Of a stretch of DNA of 64,000 bases, positions 34,282-44,309 are shown piece by piece. This DNA is from Nemophila menziesii (taxonomy: Eukaryota > Streptophyta > Magnoliopsida > Boraginales > Hydrophyllaceae): NCBI GenBank assembly GCA_029959085.1, contig JARWIR010000092.1, forward strand, positions 310,001 through 374,000, in the 5' to 3' direction. The notes below the pieces were generated by a model that made no database searches, was not told where the DNA came from, and saw nothing but the letters and a program-made list of their open reading frames with translations. The first letter of the stretch is position 1; each line of letters starts with the position of its first letter. A program made the position numbers and the translations under genes.

Positions 34282-34538
34282 CAACACGAGCTACCAAAAG
34301 TCCTAGAACTCCTCTATCAAAGAAAGCCAAGACTGTTCCTGAGTTGGAATTGAAGATTCAGGTGTTGGAAGAGAATCAAGAGAAGATGATTGCTACCTTG
34401 GGAAACGTTACAAAAGAATTGGACCTACTTCGAAATTTAATCTTAGGCGTAAATACACTTCAAAACGCGATTTATGATGCTGTTACGCAAGATAAAGGTC
34501 CAGAACGCAACACCAGTAACCAGCCACGCGCTGGTTAA
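34282..34538 (+). pseudogene. Element A ORF3, 3' part
   Basis: Continues the frame broken at 12806. It encodes the coiled-coil tail (VPELELKIQVLEENQEKM) and ends ...QPRAG at TAA 34536-34538, next to hairpin AACCAG-CCACGCG-CTGGTT (34518-34536). It is nearly identical to the C-terminus of C ORF3. Confidence 0.88.
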
Positions 34539-36006
34539 GATACGTTTTCTAAACTTTCCTCTTAGTGTAGATTAGTTAAATGCTTTATTGAGTCTTTTCG
34601 AGTCATGGGGACACGACTCATTTTTGAGTTTGGGGTGGGGTTCGTTGCCTCATCCCAGTTTTTATGTGTTATTTGTTTCATTTGCTTTAAATAAAAGAAT
34701 TTTCGGAGTTGCGTTTGACTGTAGAAATTTTCAAATATCCCTTTAAGCATACTTTTGATGAATCAATGATAGTAAATAGTGGACTTTAGGGATTGATATA
34801 AAACGCATTTAGAATTGCATGCAAACATAGGTAATTAATAGGAAAAATTAATGAACAATGCAAATGAAGTAAGCTTGTACTTAAGGAATATGTTTGGTGT
34901 GTAGAAAGTGAAATCCTAATTAGTAGAGAACCCACATAAATATGAACTAAAGACAAGCTATGTACTTAGGAAAATGATATGGACAGTTCTTTGTTAGCCA
35001 TTTGTGCCTTTTTAGCCTTCTATCCCTTATGTTAATTATTATCCGTCTTAGCCCACTTTGAGCCTTTAGCCTTTTCTTTGTAGCCACGATATAAGCCATG
35101 ATCCCTTAGATTATTAGGCATGACCATATGGCCCGCACTTGAATCACAATCCTGAGACATGTCTCGAGCTTGAGTTTGGGGTGGTGGGACCACTTATGGG
35201 GAATTTAATGGGTTGGGATCGATGTGCTTTGTATTGTAGCACAATTGCAGATGATATATACTTGTAACCCTTTGCCGGGAATGAAGAAAAAATGAGAAAG
35301 AAAGAAAAAATGAAAAATTTCGAAAAATCATACAGTAGAAACCGGGAACCCGGTTTCGTCAAAACCGGGAACCCGGTTTGCGTCTGTACAAAAAAAGAGA
35401 AAAGAAAAGAAAAAAAAATATGAATGAATTAAACATCCGACAAAGTGGAATTTTTCTGAAAATCATCTTGTTTATAGTGGGTAAACATGGGACGCTAAAT
35501 TGTTGCGTATATGGGTGAGTGAGAACATCTTTTGAGCGTTAACTCAAGCTCTAGGACATTGTTGATGGTAAGTGAGGAGAGAGCCAAAAGCTCACTTCAA
35601 TTTTACCAAAAATACATCCACACCCGTCCTTAAGCCAATATTATAACCATAAAGACCTCGTGATTCCTAAGTACATAGTGAATTTATGATTCTGTTGATA
35701 GGGAATATACTAGGTGGAGCGTTTAAAGCGAGTTAGGATTAATGACCACCCTATAACCATCATACAGAGATGAGTACAAGTGTAACCTTCAAGCATTGCA
35801 ACTTTAATTTTATGATTGAGATTATTTATGTTTGATGTTGCATTTTAGATGTATGTGTATATTAGTTTCTAGAGTTTGCTATATGAGATTTATCTTAAGA
35901 ATTGCTTTAGGGTTTATTTGTTAGCTTCTACTTGTTTATACGCTTACTTATACCCCTTTGTTTTGTTTTACTTTGTCGGGACGACAAAGGTTTGAGTTGG
36001 GGGTCT
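34539..36006 (+). other. Element A 3' UTR with hairpins, boxes, palindrome pair and PPT
   Basis: Holds hairpin GAGTCATG-GGGA-CACGACTC (34600-34619), boxes TTGAGTTTGGGGTG at 34624-34637 and 35170-35183, one palindrome pair of the spacer type (ACCGGGAACCCGGT twice, 35339-35380) within an A-rich stretch, and CTTTGTCG-GGA-CGACAAAG (35971-35989) before PPT TTTGAGTTGGGGGTCT (35991-36006). This is the best copy of the segment lost from C. No coding frame recognised. Confidence 0.85.
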
Positions 36007-37570
36007 TGATATCTCCCTAATTGTTCTTATTTTCGACCTTTGGGAGACATCATTTTTTATGTTTATTTGAATATTTTGATAGACTTTTGAGTTAAAAATA
36101 CAATAATCTGGAATTTCCATTTTATTTCTAGTAATTTTGATTTATTAAACTTTTGCGCGTAATCTTGTATATTTTAGTGGAAAGTTTGTAAGTTTTGATT
36201 ATTAGCTAGGAATGGAATCCGAGAAGAGAGTCAAAGATCGTGATATGGAGTCAAGACTTGAAGATAAATCCCGAAGATATTATTTTTAGAGCTGAAAATC
36301 TGTTTTCCAGGCCATAGATTGCTGATTTCGAGGTGCTTAAGAGCTGATTTAGCCGCTGACCCTTGAAGATAAAACATTCCTCATCGAGTTACGGAACTTT
36401 AGCAACTGGAATGAGGTCAATCGGAGTCATAACGAAGCGGGAAAAGGCATTTTAGTGAAGGTGTATCAGCAGTTACGGGATTTTGGGCTTAGAATTTGGG
36501 CTTGGACATTTAATTAGTGTTTTATTATTAGGTCCAAGCCCTAATCCGTTTTTACACTTATAAAAAGAGCTTTTGACTTCTATTTTTCATACAATTCACA
36601 TTCCACAAGATTAAACATCAGAGAGAAGCAACAGAAGGAAGAAAGAAGAAGCTGCAAGAACTGGAGAGGGTCTATATCTCCGTTCTCAGTCATTCCAACT
36701 CCGGAAATTAGGTTTCTTTCAATTTTAATTTTGTAATCAAATATGAATTCCATTTCAATTAATTTAGTTTTTCTTTTAATTAGTATGAGCTAAACATTTA
36801 TTAGCGCTTGAGAATGCTATATGGGTAATTCCCAAATCTTATTGAATTTCATATATTGAATTTGGGTTTCTGTTAAATTAAATTAGATTGTGTCATTTAC
36901 ATTTTTCGATAAATTGTGAATGTTTACTTTTTTTAGCGTCATGAACTAGGAACAGGTATTAGTATCTAGGCTATTCCAATTAGTGGCAATTGGATCATCC
37001 TGACGGAGGGTTTAGATACAGAACCATTTATTCAATCTAGGATAGAAGCTATTGATTATGACGAACTTAGCTAATTCTTGGGCCAATGAGGTAATAAAAC
37101 TTAAACATCCAAAAGTGGATCATATTTACCCTGACAGGACTAGTGACACTCTAGGATCGCCTTATAGTCCACCCTGACGGGGGTATAAGGAATTTAGAAT
37201 CCCGACCATTGTAATTGACCAATTTAACCCTTAAACAACATAGGTTATGAAATAGGATTAGGAAGATCCCTTGCGTCCTCAAGTGCTACTTCTCATACTG
37301 CATTTTACATCTTTTTACTTGCGTCTTAGCTTTTACTTGAATTTTATATTTAGTCTTTCATTAAGTAGAATTAATACAAAACCAATCAAACATATTTTCT
37401 TTACTTGTCTTCATAAGTGCAACCAGTCATTACTTGTTAAACATTGTAGTCAACCATCCCGTCCTTGGAACGAATCTGATTATCAATTATATTACTTGGG
37501 ACAACCGTACACTTGCGGTTGTGGTTCGATTATTTATTGCATTTATTTTAGAACACACAAAGGACCACCA
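36007..37570 (+). repeat. Element A 3' LTR (type 1)
   Basis: 1564 bp from TGATATCTCCC (one change from the usual TGATGTCTCCC) to CCACCA. TATA-like TATAAAAA at 36559-36566. Clearly more diverged from the C LTRs than these are from each other. Confidence 0.93.
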
Positions 37571-38439
37571 ATATTACTGAAAGACGGATGAGATTCAGAT
37601 GACAAGATCAATGCACTCCAAAACTATAAGATGACACATGGTCATATCTAACGCAACACGTGAAAATTGTGAATGGGATAATACAATGTATCATGGACTA
37701 GGCTCATCCCACAAGAGATAACAGTAAGGTTGATACTCTTCTTAGTAGTTTGTCTAGAGACTGAAGACAGACTTTCTCATCCTATGGAACGGTATATATT
37801 CCATGAATTATGTTCATGAAAGATTTGCTTTCATATAAGTAGTTGGTGTATGCCTTGAATGAATCTCATTTGTGAAAACTTTTTAATAACTTTACTAGGT
37901 TGGAATAGTGTCATTGTGGGAGACATTCTCCTACTACTAGGTTGAATAATTAAGATCTAATATGTTTCTATGAAGAGGAGGGAATGGAGGAGTCACTTCC
38001 CATGAGAGTGAGATTAATATGATTGTCATATGTTTGTTAGAATCTTCTATTAGGTAGTCTTTTTGGTAGTTTGGTAAAGATATTTTTATATTTGTTTGTT
38101 AGGCTGAATCCTTTAATTAGTTGTTTTAATTCATTTATTTTCTTTAGCATTTTATCAAACTTGTTTTTTCCATTTCTTAATAATGAAACTTGTATCTTTA
38201 TGTTATATCTTTTATTTGTTTTTCATATAATATATTTATCTAGAGAATGAATGAAATTGAATGAATGAATGATTAAGACGACCAAAGTATGGTGATTCAT
38301 GAATCATAACATAATTAAATTTCTTTATAATTTGTCTTGTTATCTTTCTTATTCATTCTATTTGCATTAATATCATTGGATTATTAAATAAATATATGTA
38401 TGGTAATGTAAATCTCTTACTTTACTAGAAAATTGTATA
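37571..38439. other. AT-rich intergenic stretch, possibly copia LTR and leader
   Basis: I recognise no gene here. GTGGGAGACATTCTCC near 37917 and TTTGTTAGAATCTTCTATTAGG near 38030 resemble the style of copia LTRs, and a decayed copia gag follows, so this may be its LTR and leader. I found no initiator-Met-type PBS. Confidence 0.35.
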
Positions 38440-40169
38440 AAAAATCATCATTGCCAATCTCAACAAAGGAGACAAAATTAATTGTGAGAATAATAGTCTT
38501 TGGAAGCTTAAGATACATTACATTCTAGAGAAACAAGATGTTCTTCAAGTTGTTAACATTGTCATGGCCCAGCCTAAGGAAGGCAAAACATCTCGAAACA
38601 GAAGGGACATACATGCTTATGAAAAGTGGACAAAGAAAGATTTCACAATTAGAGTCATGATTGATAAGATCCATGAATGACAACCATGTCTATGAGTGTC
38701 AACAATACCCCATTGCTAACGATATGTAGAACGGTCTAAATGAGAACTTTGGGGTACAAAGGTGACTACGTTACATTGATTGGCCATTTTGTTTGATATT
38801 TACAAGTAGAAGCCTAATCAAAACATGAAGTAACATCTCCGGGAAATGTCTAACATGATTAGGGAACTTAGGATTGCATGTCATAACCTTACTGATGAAA
38901 ACCAGGAGCAAACTGATATACGGTCTCTTCCAAAAAACTAGGAGTATATGGCGTATTTGAAGATAAACTTGACTCAAAAGACAATATGAAACCTTTTGAT
39001 AGTGCCGCTCTTCACGTGACGTTGGAAGACAAACGGCTATATGTAATTAAGGCTCAAGGTAATGCTTATGTTGCTGAGTCAAATTCCCATAAAGGTTTTG
39101 AAAATAAGCGCAAGAACTATGGGAATAAAAAGGGGAATGACCATGCTTCCAAGAAGAACAATAGTGGTGGTAACAACAAGGGAAAAAGTTTCTGAAAGAA
39201 GAAAGATAAGAGTAAAGTGAAATACTATAATTGAGACAAGACGGGTCACTTCGCTCACAAATGCAACGATCCTAGCAAGGTAGCAATGTACTTGCTTCTT
39301 GTAACTTTGTAAATGTTTCTAGTATTGTATTGCTAGCTGATTCTAATCCTTTGTGAACTATGGATTAAGGAGAAACAAACCATGTAGCCAAAGACCGAGA
39401 GGCCTTTGTAGAGTACCATCGGATTCCACACGGAACGAGATGGTTATATGTTTGTGACAACAACAATTTTGAATTTAAATAAGTTGGCACATGCAAGTTG
39501 AAGTTGCGAAGTGGACAAACCTTGTACCTACATGATATGCTCTACGCACGTGACATTCGACGAGACTATGTCTCGTCCTTATGCTTCTAGGAATAGGTTT
39601 TAATACGCATTTTCAAAACAAATAAGTAAATTTACATTATGACACTAAGTACTATGGTTCTTATTTTTTTCTCATGGTTTAATAGTACTAGCTGATGATA
39701 ACTCGTTTATATTTAATATGTAAGTAGTTGCTTATCTACAAATACTTATTCTATAAATTTTAACGTAGAAGAATGTATATGGCATGCTAGACTAGGTCAT
39801 ATTGGTAAAAATCACATGAATATTTTGGCTAAGGCAAACCTTTTGGATACGCCAACTAAAGTCAACTTGCTAACTTGTGAAAATTGTCAAGCAGGTAAAG
39901 CAATATGAAATCAATTTAGAAAGGCCAAGTGTTTCGAGTACTCATTGCAAGTAATTCATTTAAACATCCATGTCCCAAAGACTGATCAAACTAGACCCAT
40001 GGAACAATATTTTATCCCTTTTATAGATAATTTCACTAAGTTTTGTTTTGTTTGTCTGATTTCTCATAAATTTGAAGAATTGAAATGTTTTATAACATTT
40101 GTCAAGGAAGTTGAAAATCAGTTAGAGAGGAAAGTGAAATCCTTAAAGCGACTCGTGGACATGAATATC
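38440..40169 (+). pseudogene. Ty1/copia gag-protease-integrase remnant
   Basis: Heavily decayed copia-type polyprotein on the plus strand with many stops. Recognisable in order: gag start (LWKLKIHYILEKQDVLQVV, about 38500-38560); gag body to about 39200; a CCHC knuckle whose first two Cys are lost (Tyr and a TGA) at about 39220-39270; protease site D-stop-G (39363-39371), where the Ser codon of DSG became TAA; the pre-integrase finger (WHARLGHIG, about 39781; CENC, about 39876); and the integrase core up to a RGHEYL motif near 40150. It is cut at 40170 by a minus-strand LTR. No RT or RNase H is visible. Confidence 0.75.
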
Positions 40170-40978
40170 TGGTGGGGCAAAAGGTGTTATGAAATATACA
40201 ATAATAAAAATTATACACGCCTTGGAACAACCCATGAGAAACTCTTCGCAAGTGCACAGATTGTTCATAAGTAATAGTTAAATAAGGAAATATCCGTTCT
40301 TCGGTATTTACCAGTTAGCTCAAACCCGTCTTCGAATATAAGCATATATGGTATTATTTCTTTAAACTAAAACAAAAAAAAATTTGGATTCTAGATTAAT
40401 AACTAAATGAAAGAAATAAACTAATAATGCAAACAAATTTATTATAAATGGAGTTATATCGTATGTTTTCAAGTATTTACGTTTTATTCTAAATAATTAT
40501 TCAATGCATAAGGGTGGATTGAGAAATATATAAGAAGTCAGGATTCTAATTTTCTCCTAACTCTCGTCAGGGTAGCTTAGTTGACAACCCCAACACTACT
40601 AAGGGACTTGGGTAAGGGGACCCTCACAATGATTTGTTGTCAAATATAACCCAATGAATATATAGTAAGGCAAGTTCGTCAAGAACACTACCGCACACTA
40701 GACGATTATGATGATTTTCCTTCCCTAAACCCTCTACCAGGGTTACAGTATAGGTAACTTAGGTCAAACTAGAGATTTAGAGGCTCTAGAAAGTTTAATT
40801 AAAAGCAACTATAATATATTTATAATCCAAGCTCAAATCAATCAACAGAATTCCCATATAGCATTATAATAACAAAATATAAGTCTAGGGTTTATACATA
40901 ATGAAAACCTAAGCTATGAAAACATTGGTTCATAACTAAATAAATAAAAATAAGGAATAAATTGATTAGAAACATAAT
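40170..40978 (-). repeat. Truncated minus-strand LTR of a third type
   Basis: On the minus strand it ends ...CATAACACC...GCCCCACCA at 40170, like the E LTR end (ATAACACC...GACACCA), but the body differs from types 1 and 2. It contains CCTGACGAG and TGTGCACTTGCG motifs like the R/U5 region of the other LTRs. Its 5' part is missing: at about 40978 it joins the 3' UTR of E. It may be the end of the 3' LTR of G, fused to E by a deletion. That assignment is inference. Confidence 0.6.
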
Positions 40979-41346
40979 AAATAACTCTCCCTAAGTTTCA
41001 ACTTAACTTCTTAGCATTGCTCATTAACTTTTCTATCTTTTATTTCCTGTTTTCATACATGCCTGCTAAACATATTTGTGACATCTTTCAAAAACATACT
41101 ACTTACTATCATTGACCTAATTAAATCATGCCTAAATAGGTACATTCAACATATTCTATGCCTAATTCAACCTAAAAATTTTAAATTTTATGCAAAAACG
41201 AAAAGAAGATGAGGAAAATGAATCCCCACCCCAACTCAAAAGTGAGTCGTGTCCCCACGACTCGAAAAAGACTCAATAAAGCAATAAAATTTAATATTAA
41301 AACTAAACTAAACTACCTAATGCATACAAGCAATTAAGAAGGAGAA
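40979..41346 (-). other. Element E partial 3' UTR
   Basis: On the minus strand after the ORF3 stop: perfect hairpin GAGTCGTG-GGGA-CACGACTC (41263-41244), then a TTGAGTTGGGGTG box (about 41237-41225), then sequence matching I around 62340-62580 until homology stops at about 40979. The rest of the 3' UTR, PPT and 3' LTR are missing. Confidence 0.75.
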
Positions 41347-41574
41347 TTAGAGCGGTGTACCTGGCTGGCCATAAAGATCCATCATGTCCTCCTCTGAAGA
41401 AGAAGAATAATTGTCAATATCCATGGTCGTAGTTACCTCTTCCAAGTGTGAATTAATCTGTGTAATTTCCGCCCAAAGTGCTCTGTTTTCTTCTCTTAAA
41501 TCTTCGACTTCCTGTTGTAATTTGATAGCCCATGGGGGAATACACGAATTATCCTGAGAAGAGGAGGAAGAACC
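41347..41574 (-). pseudogene. Element E ORF3, 3' part
   Basis: Encodes a coiled-coil tail (IKLQQEVEDLREENRALW) and acidic end, stop TAA at 41349-41347. It is separated from its 5' part by solo LTR F. Without F and one target copy the two parts total 447 bases and stay in register, giving only 148 residues against 438 in C. Confidence 0.8.
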
Positions 41575-43126
41575 TGATGTCTCCCTAATTGTTCTTATTT
41601 TAGACCCTTGGGAGACATCATTTTTTATTTTTAAGTGAATATTTTGATAGACTTTTGAGTTAAAAATGCAATAATCCGGAATTCCCATTTTATTTCTAGT
41701 ATTTTTGATTTATTAAACTTTTGCGCGTAATCTTGTGTATTTTAATAAAAAGTTTGTAGGTTTTGAATATTAGCTAGGAAAGGAATCCGAGAAGAAAGTA
41801 AAAGATCGTGATATGGAGTCAAAGCTTGAAGATAAATCCCGAACGAATTATATTTTGGAGCTACAAATCTGGAAAACGGGCCAAAGATTGCTGATTTCGA
41901 GGCACTTACGAGTTGATTTAGCCGCTGACCTTTGAAGAGAATATGTTCCTTATCGGGTTACGTAAATTTAGCAAGTGATTTCAGGTCAATCGGAGTTATA
42001 ACAAATCGGCTAGAGCCGTTTTAGTAAAGGTGGTGCAGCAGTTACAGGATTTTGGGCTTAGAAAATAGACTTGGGCTTTTAATTAGTGAATTAATCTTAA
42101 GTCCAAGACCTAATCCGTTTTGATTATTATAAAATAGGCTTTGGACTTTTATTTTACATACAACTCATTATTCATAAGCAGAGACATTAGAGAGAAGTCA
42201 ACGAAGGAAGAAGAAGAAAGTTGTAGAGCTGGAGAGTGTCTATATCTCCATTCTCAGCCAAATCCAATTCCAGAAATTAGTTTTTATTTTATTTTTAATT
42301 CTGTAAAACAATATGAGTTCCCTTTCTTTTAATTTAGTTTTATTTTCTTTTATCATGAGCTAATTTCTTCATAGTACTTGAGAATGCATAATGGGTGAAT
42401 CCCTATTCTGTTAAATTTCATATGTCTGAATTTGGATTTTTCTATATTAAATTAAAGTAATTTGAGATTATTTACTGTTTTTGGAGTGATCAACTAAAAA
42501 CAGGTGTTAGTATCTAGGCTATTCCACATATGTGGCGTGTGGATCATCCTGACGGAGGGTTTAGGTATGTATTTAATTACTCAATCTAAAATCGAAACTA
42601 TTTGACTCTGACGAGCTTAGTTAATTTAAGGGCCAATGTGGTAAAATTACCTAATCATTCAAAAGTGGATCATATTTACCCTGACGGGACTAGTGACACT
42701 CTAGAATCGCCTGGTAGTCCACCCTGACGGGGTACAAGGAATTTAGAATCCCGACCAATGTTAAATGACCAATTTAACCCTTAAACAACATATGTTATGA
42801 AACAGAATTCAGAGGATCCCTTGCGTCTCTCAAGTACTGCCTTCTCATATTTGTGTTTCACCTTAACTTATTTGCGTCTTAGTATTTACTTGCATTTTCT
42901 CTCTAGTCTTTTCATAATTAGGATTAATACAAAACAACCAATCAATCATTATATCTTTTAATTGCTTTCATAAGTGCAACCAATCATTACTTGATAAGAA
43001 TTGTAGTTAACCAACCGTCCCTGCGAACGATCCTAGAATCATTATTACTACTTAGGACAACCGTACACTTGCGGTTGTGGTTCAATTACCTTTTGCATTT
43101 ATTTTAGAACACACAAAGGACCACCA
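41575..43126 (+). repeat. Solo LTR F (type 1) inside element E ORF3
   Basis: Complete 1552-bp type-1 LTR from TGATGTCTCCCTAATTG to CCACCA with no internal region, the usual product of recombination between two LTRs of one element. Flanks are GAACC (41570-41574) and AAACC (43127-43131), a 5-bp target duplication with one later change. TATA-like TATAAAAT is at 42128-42135. Orientation is opposite to E. Confidence 0.92.
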
Positions 43127-43350
43127 AAACCTTGATCATGAAGTTTTGTCTTTTCTTTAGGCTTTGATGGTACAGACATCCTAGCTGTTAATCTCTTTGG
43201 TAGTGGTTGTGTTGGTGCCTCTATCTTTGATTCTTCAATAGCCTCATCAAGATTGATAGGCTTTTCAATGGTGGCTCCAGGCAATTTTTTGTTCTTCCCT
43301 AGGATGGAACACTTCCTCTTGTAATCCATAGCATCAGTTTTGTTTGCCAT
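43127..43350 (-). pseudogene. Element E ORF3, 5' part
   Basis: ATG at 43350 (MANKTDAMDYKRK) after a degenerate box (TTGAGTTGTGGGT). A basic Lys/Pro-rich N-terminus leads directly to the coiled coil beyond F. The central conserved domain of the A, B, C and H ORF3 proteins is absent. Confidence 0.78.
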
Positions 43351-44309
43351 GTTTGATTGACCCACAACTCAAGTTACACCAAGGATGAATTAAAAGTTAA
43401 GAAAGATTGGTGTAGCTTGAGTTTGTTGCTTGGAATTGATGAAAGAAGAAGGTTTCTTGATGAATCTTGGAAGAATTCTTGAAAGCTTGATGTTCTTGAT
43501 GGTGTTTTATGGTGTAGTGTGATGAATTTGATGAAGAATTTGTGTTTATGGAGGATGGAGGAGAGGATTATTGATGTTGTTGTGTTAATTGTGGAGGTTT
43601 GTACAAGCTTCAAGGTCTATTTATAGTGTTTGGGTCTGCAATTTCGTGTAGAGGAGACTAGGGTTAACTCTTGATAAGGTAAGAAGTGGAATGGGAATTA
43701 ATCTCTTCAAAACCGACCTAGCACCGGCATAACGGTCCGAACGCCGGCATACCGGTGCTGGATGTGATTCCTTCTCCCATGTTTCTGTCTTGAACCTGTA
43801 ATGATACCCGAGGCCACGTGTTATTGGTTCGCCGGCATACCGGCGGTATTCACCGGCATGCTAGTGCTGCTTTTTGTCTAGAAGTGACTCCGTCAAAAAA
43901 CCCGTGCCTTGGAACCCGTGGGCACGTGTTTCTTCTCTGGCCGGCATACCGGTGCCCTGAGCAATATACCGGTGCGCCTGGCCTTTCTTTTTTGTACCTT
44001 ATGTTCAGAACCTGAGTCACCAACCCGTCGGCACGTGTCTCCCCACCGGCATGCCGGTGGTTTGACCGGCCTACCGGTCAGTGAACCGAATTTTTTCCCA
44101 AATATTTCCTTTTGACCCCTAACTCATTTCCTGCACAATAACACACTAACTTTCTCTCCTATTAGCTTGTAAACACAATTAAAAATATACACTAACTTAA
44201 AAATATACACTACAAAACATAAAACTAATCTAAAAAGCAATTTAAAAACAAGGGGTGTCTCCCAATAGCACTTTTGTTTAACGTCTTTGAGTTAGACGTG
44301 TACCTCGGG
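43351..44309 (-). repeat. Element E spacer with CCGGCATACCGG-type palindrome array
   Basis: Non-coding. Between 43721 and 44080 there are four pairs of 10-12 bp palindromes of the form CCGGCATACCGG or CCGGCATGCCGG, spaced about 100-110 bp, with CACGTG in several linkers. The post-pol hairpin ACGTCT-TTGAGTT-AGACGT (+ strand view) is at 44281-44299. A stretch of T/C and A-rich leader sequence lies at 43351-43700. Confidence 0.82.

Larger units (their letters stand above)
34277..37570 (+). mobile_element. Element A, right part (ORF3 end, 3' UTR, 3' LTR)
   Basis: Resumes element A after B, starting with target copy AGAAG. It contains the ORF3 C-terminus, the complete 3' UTR, PPT and 3' LTR. The first flanking bases after the LTR are ATATT (37571-37575); the matching target copy would be left of the window. 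Confidence 0.9.

Noticed and set aside
37571..38439. Host gene or promoter in the stretch right of A
   Set aside because: No coding frame of note and no splice-consistent structure. It lies between A and a copia remnant and is more likely part of the latter.
43818..44115. Short overlapping plus-strand frames in the E spacer
   Set aside because: They lie in the palindrome array and reflect its repeats.
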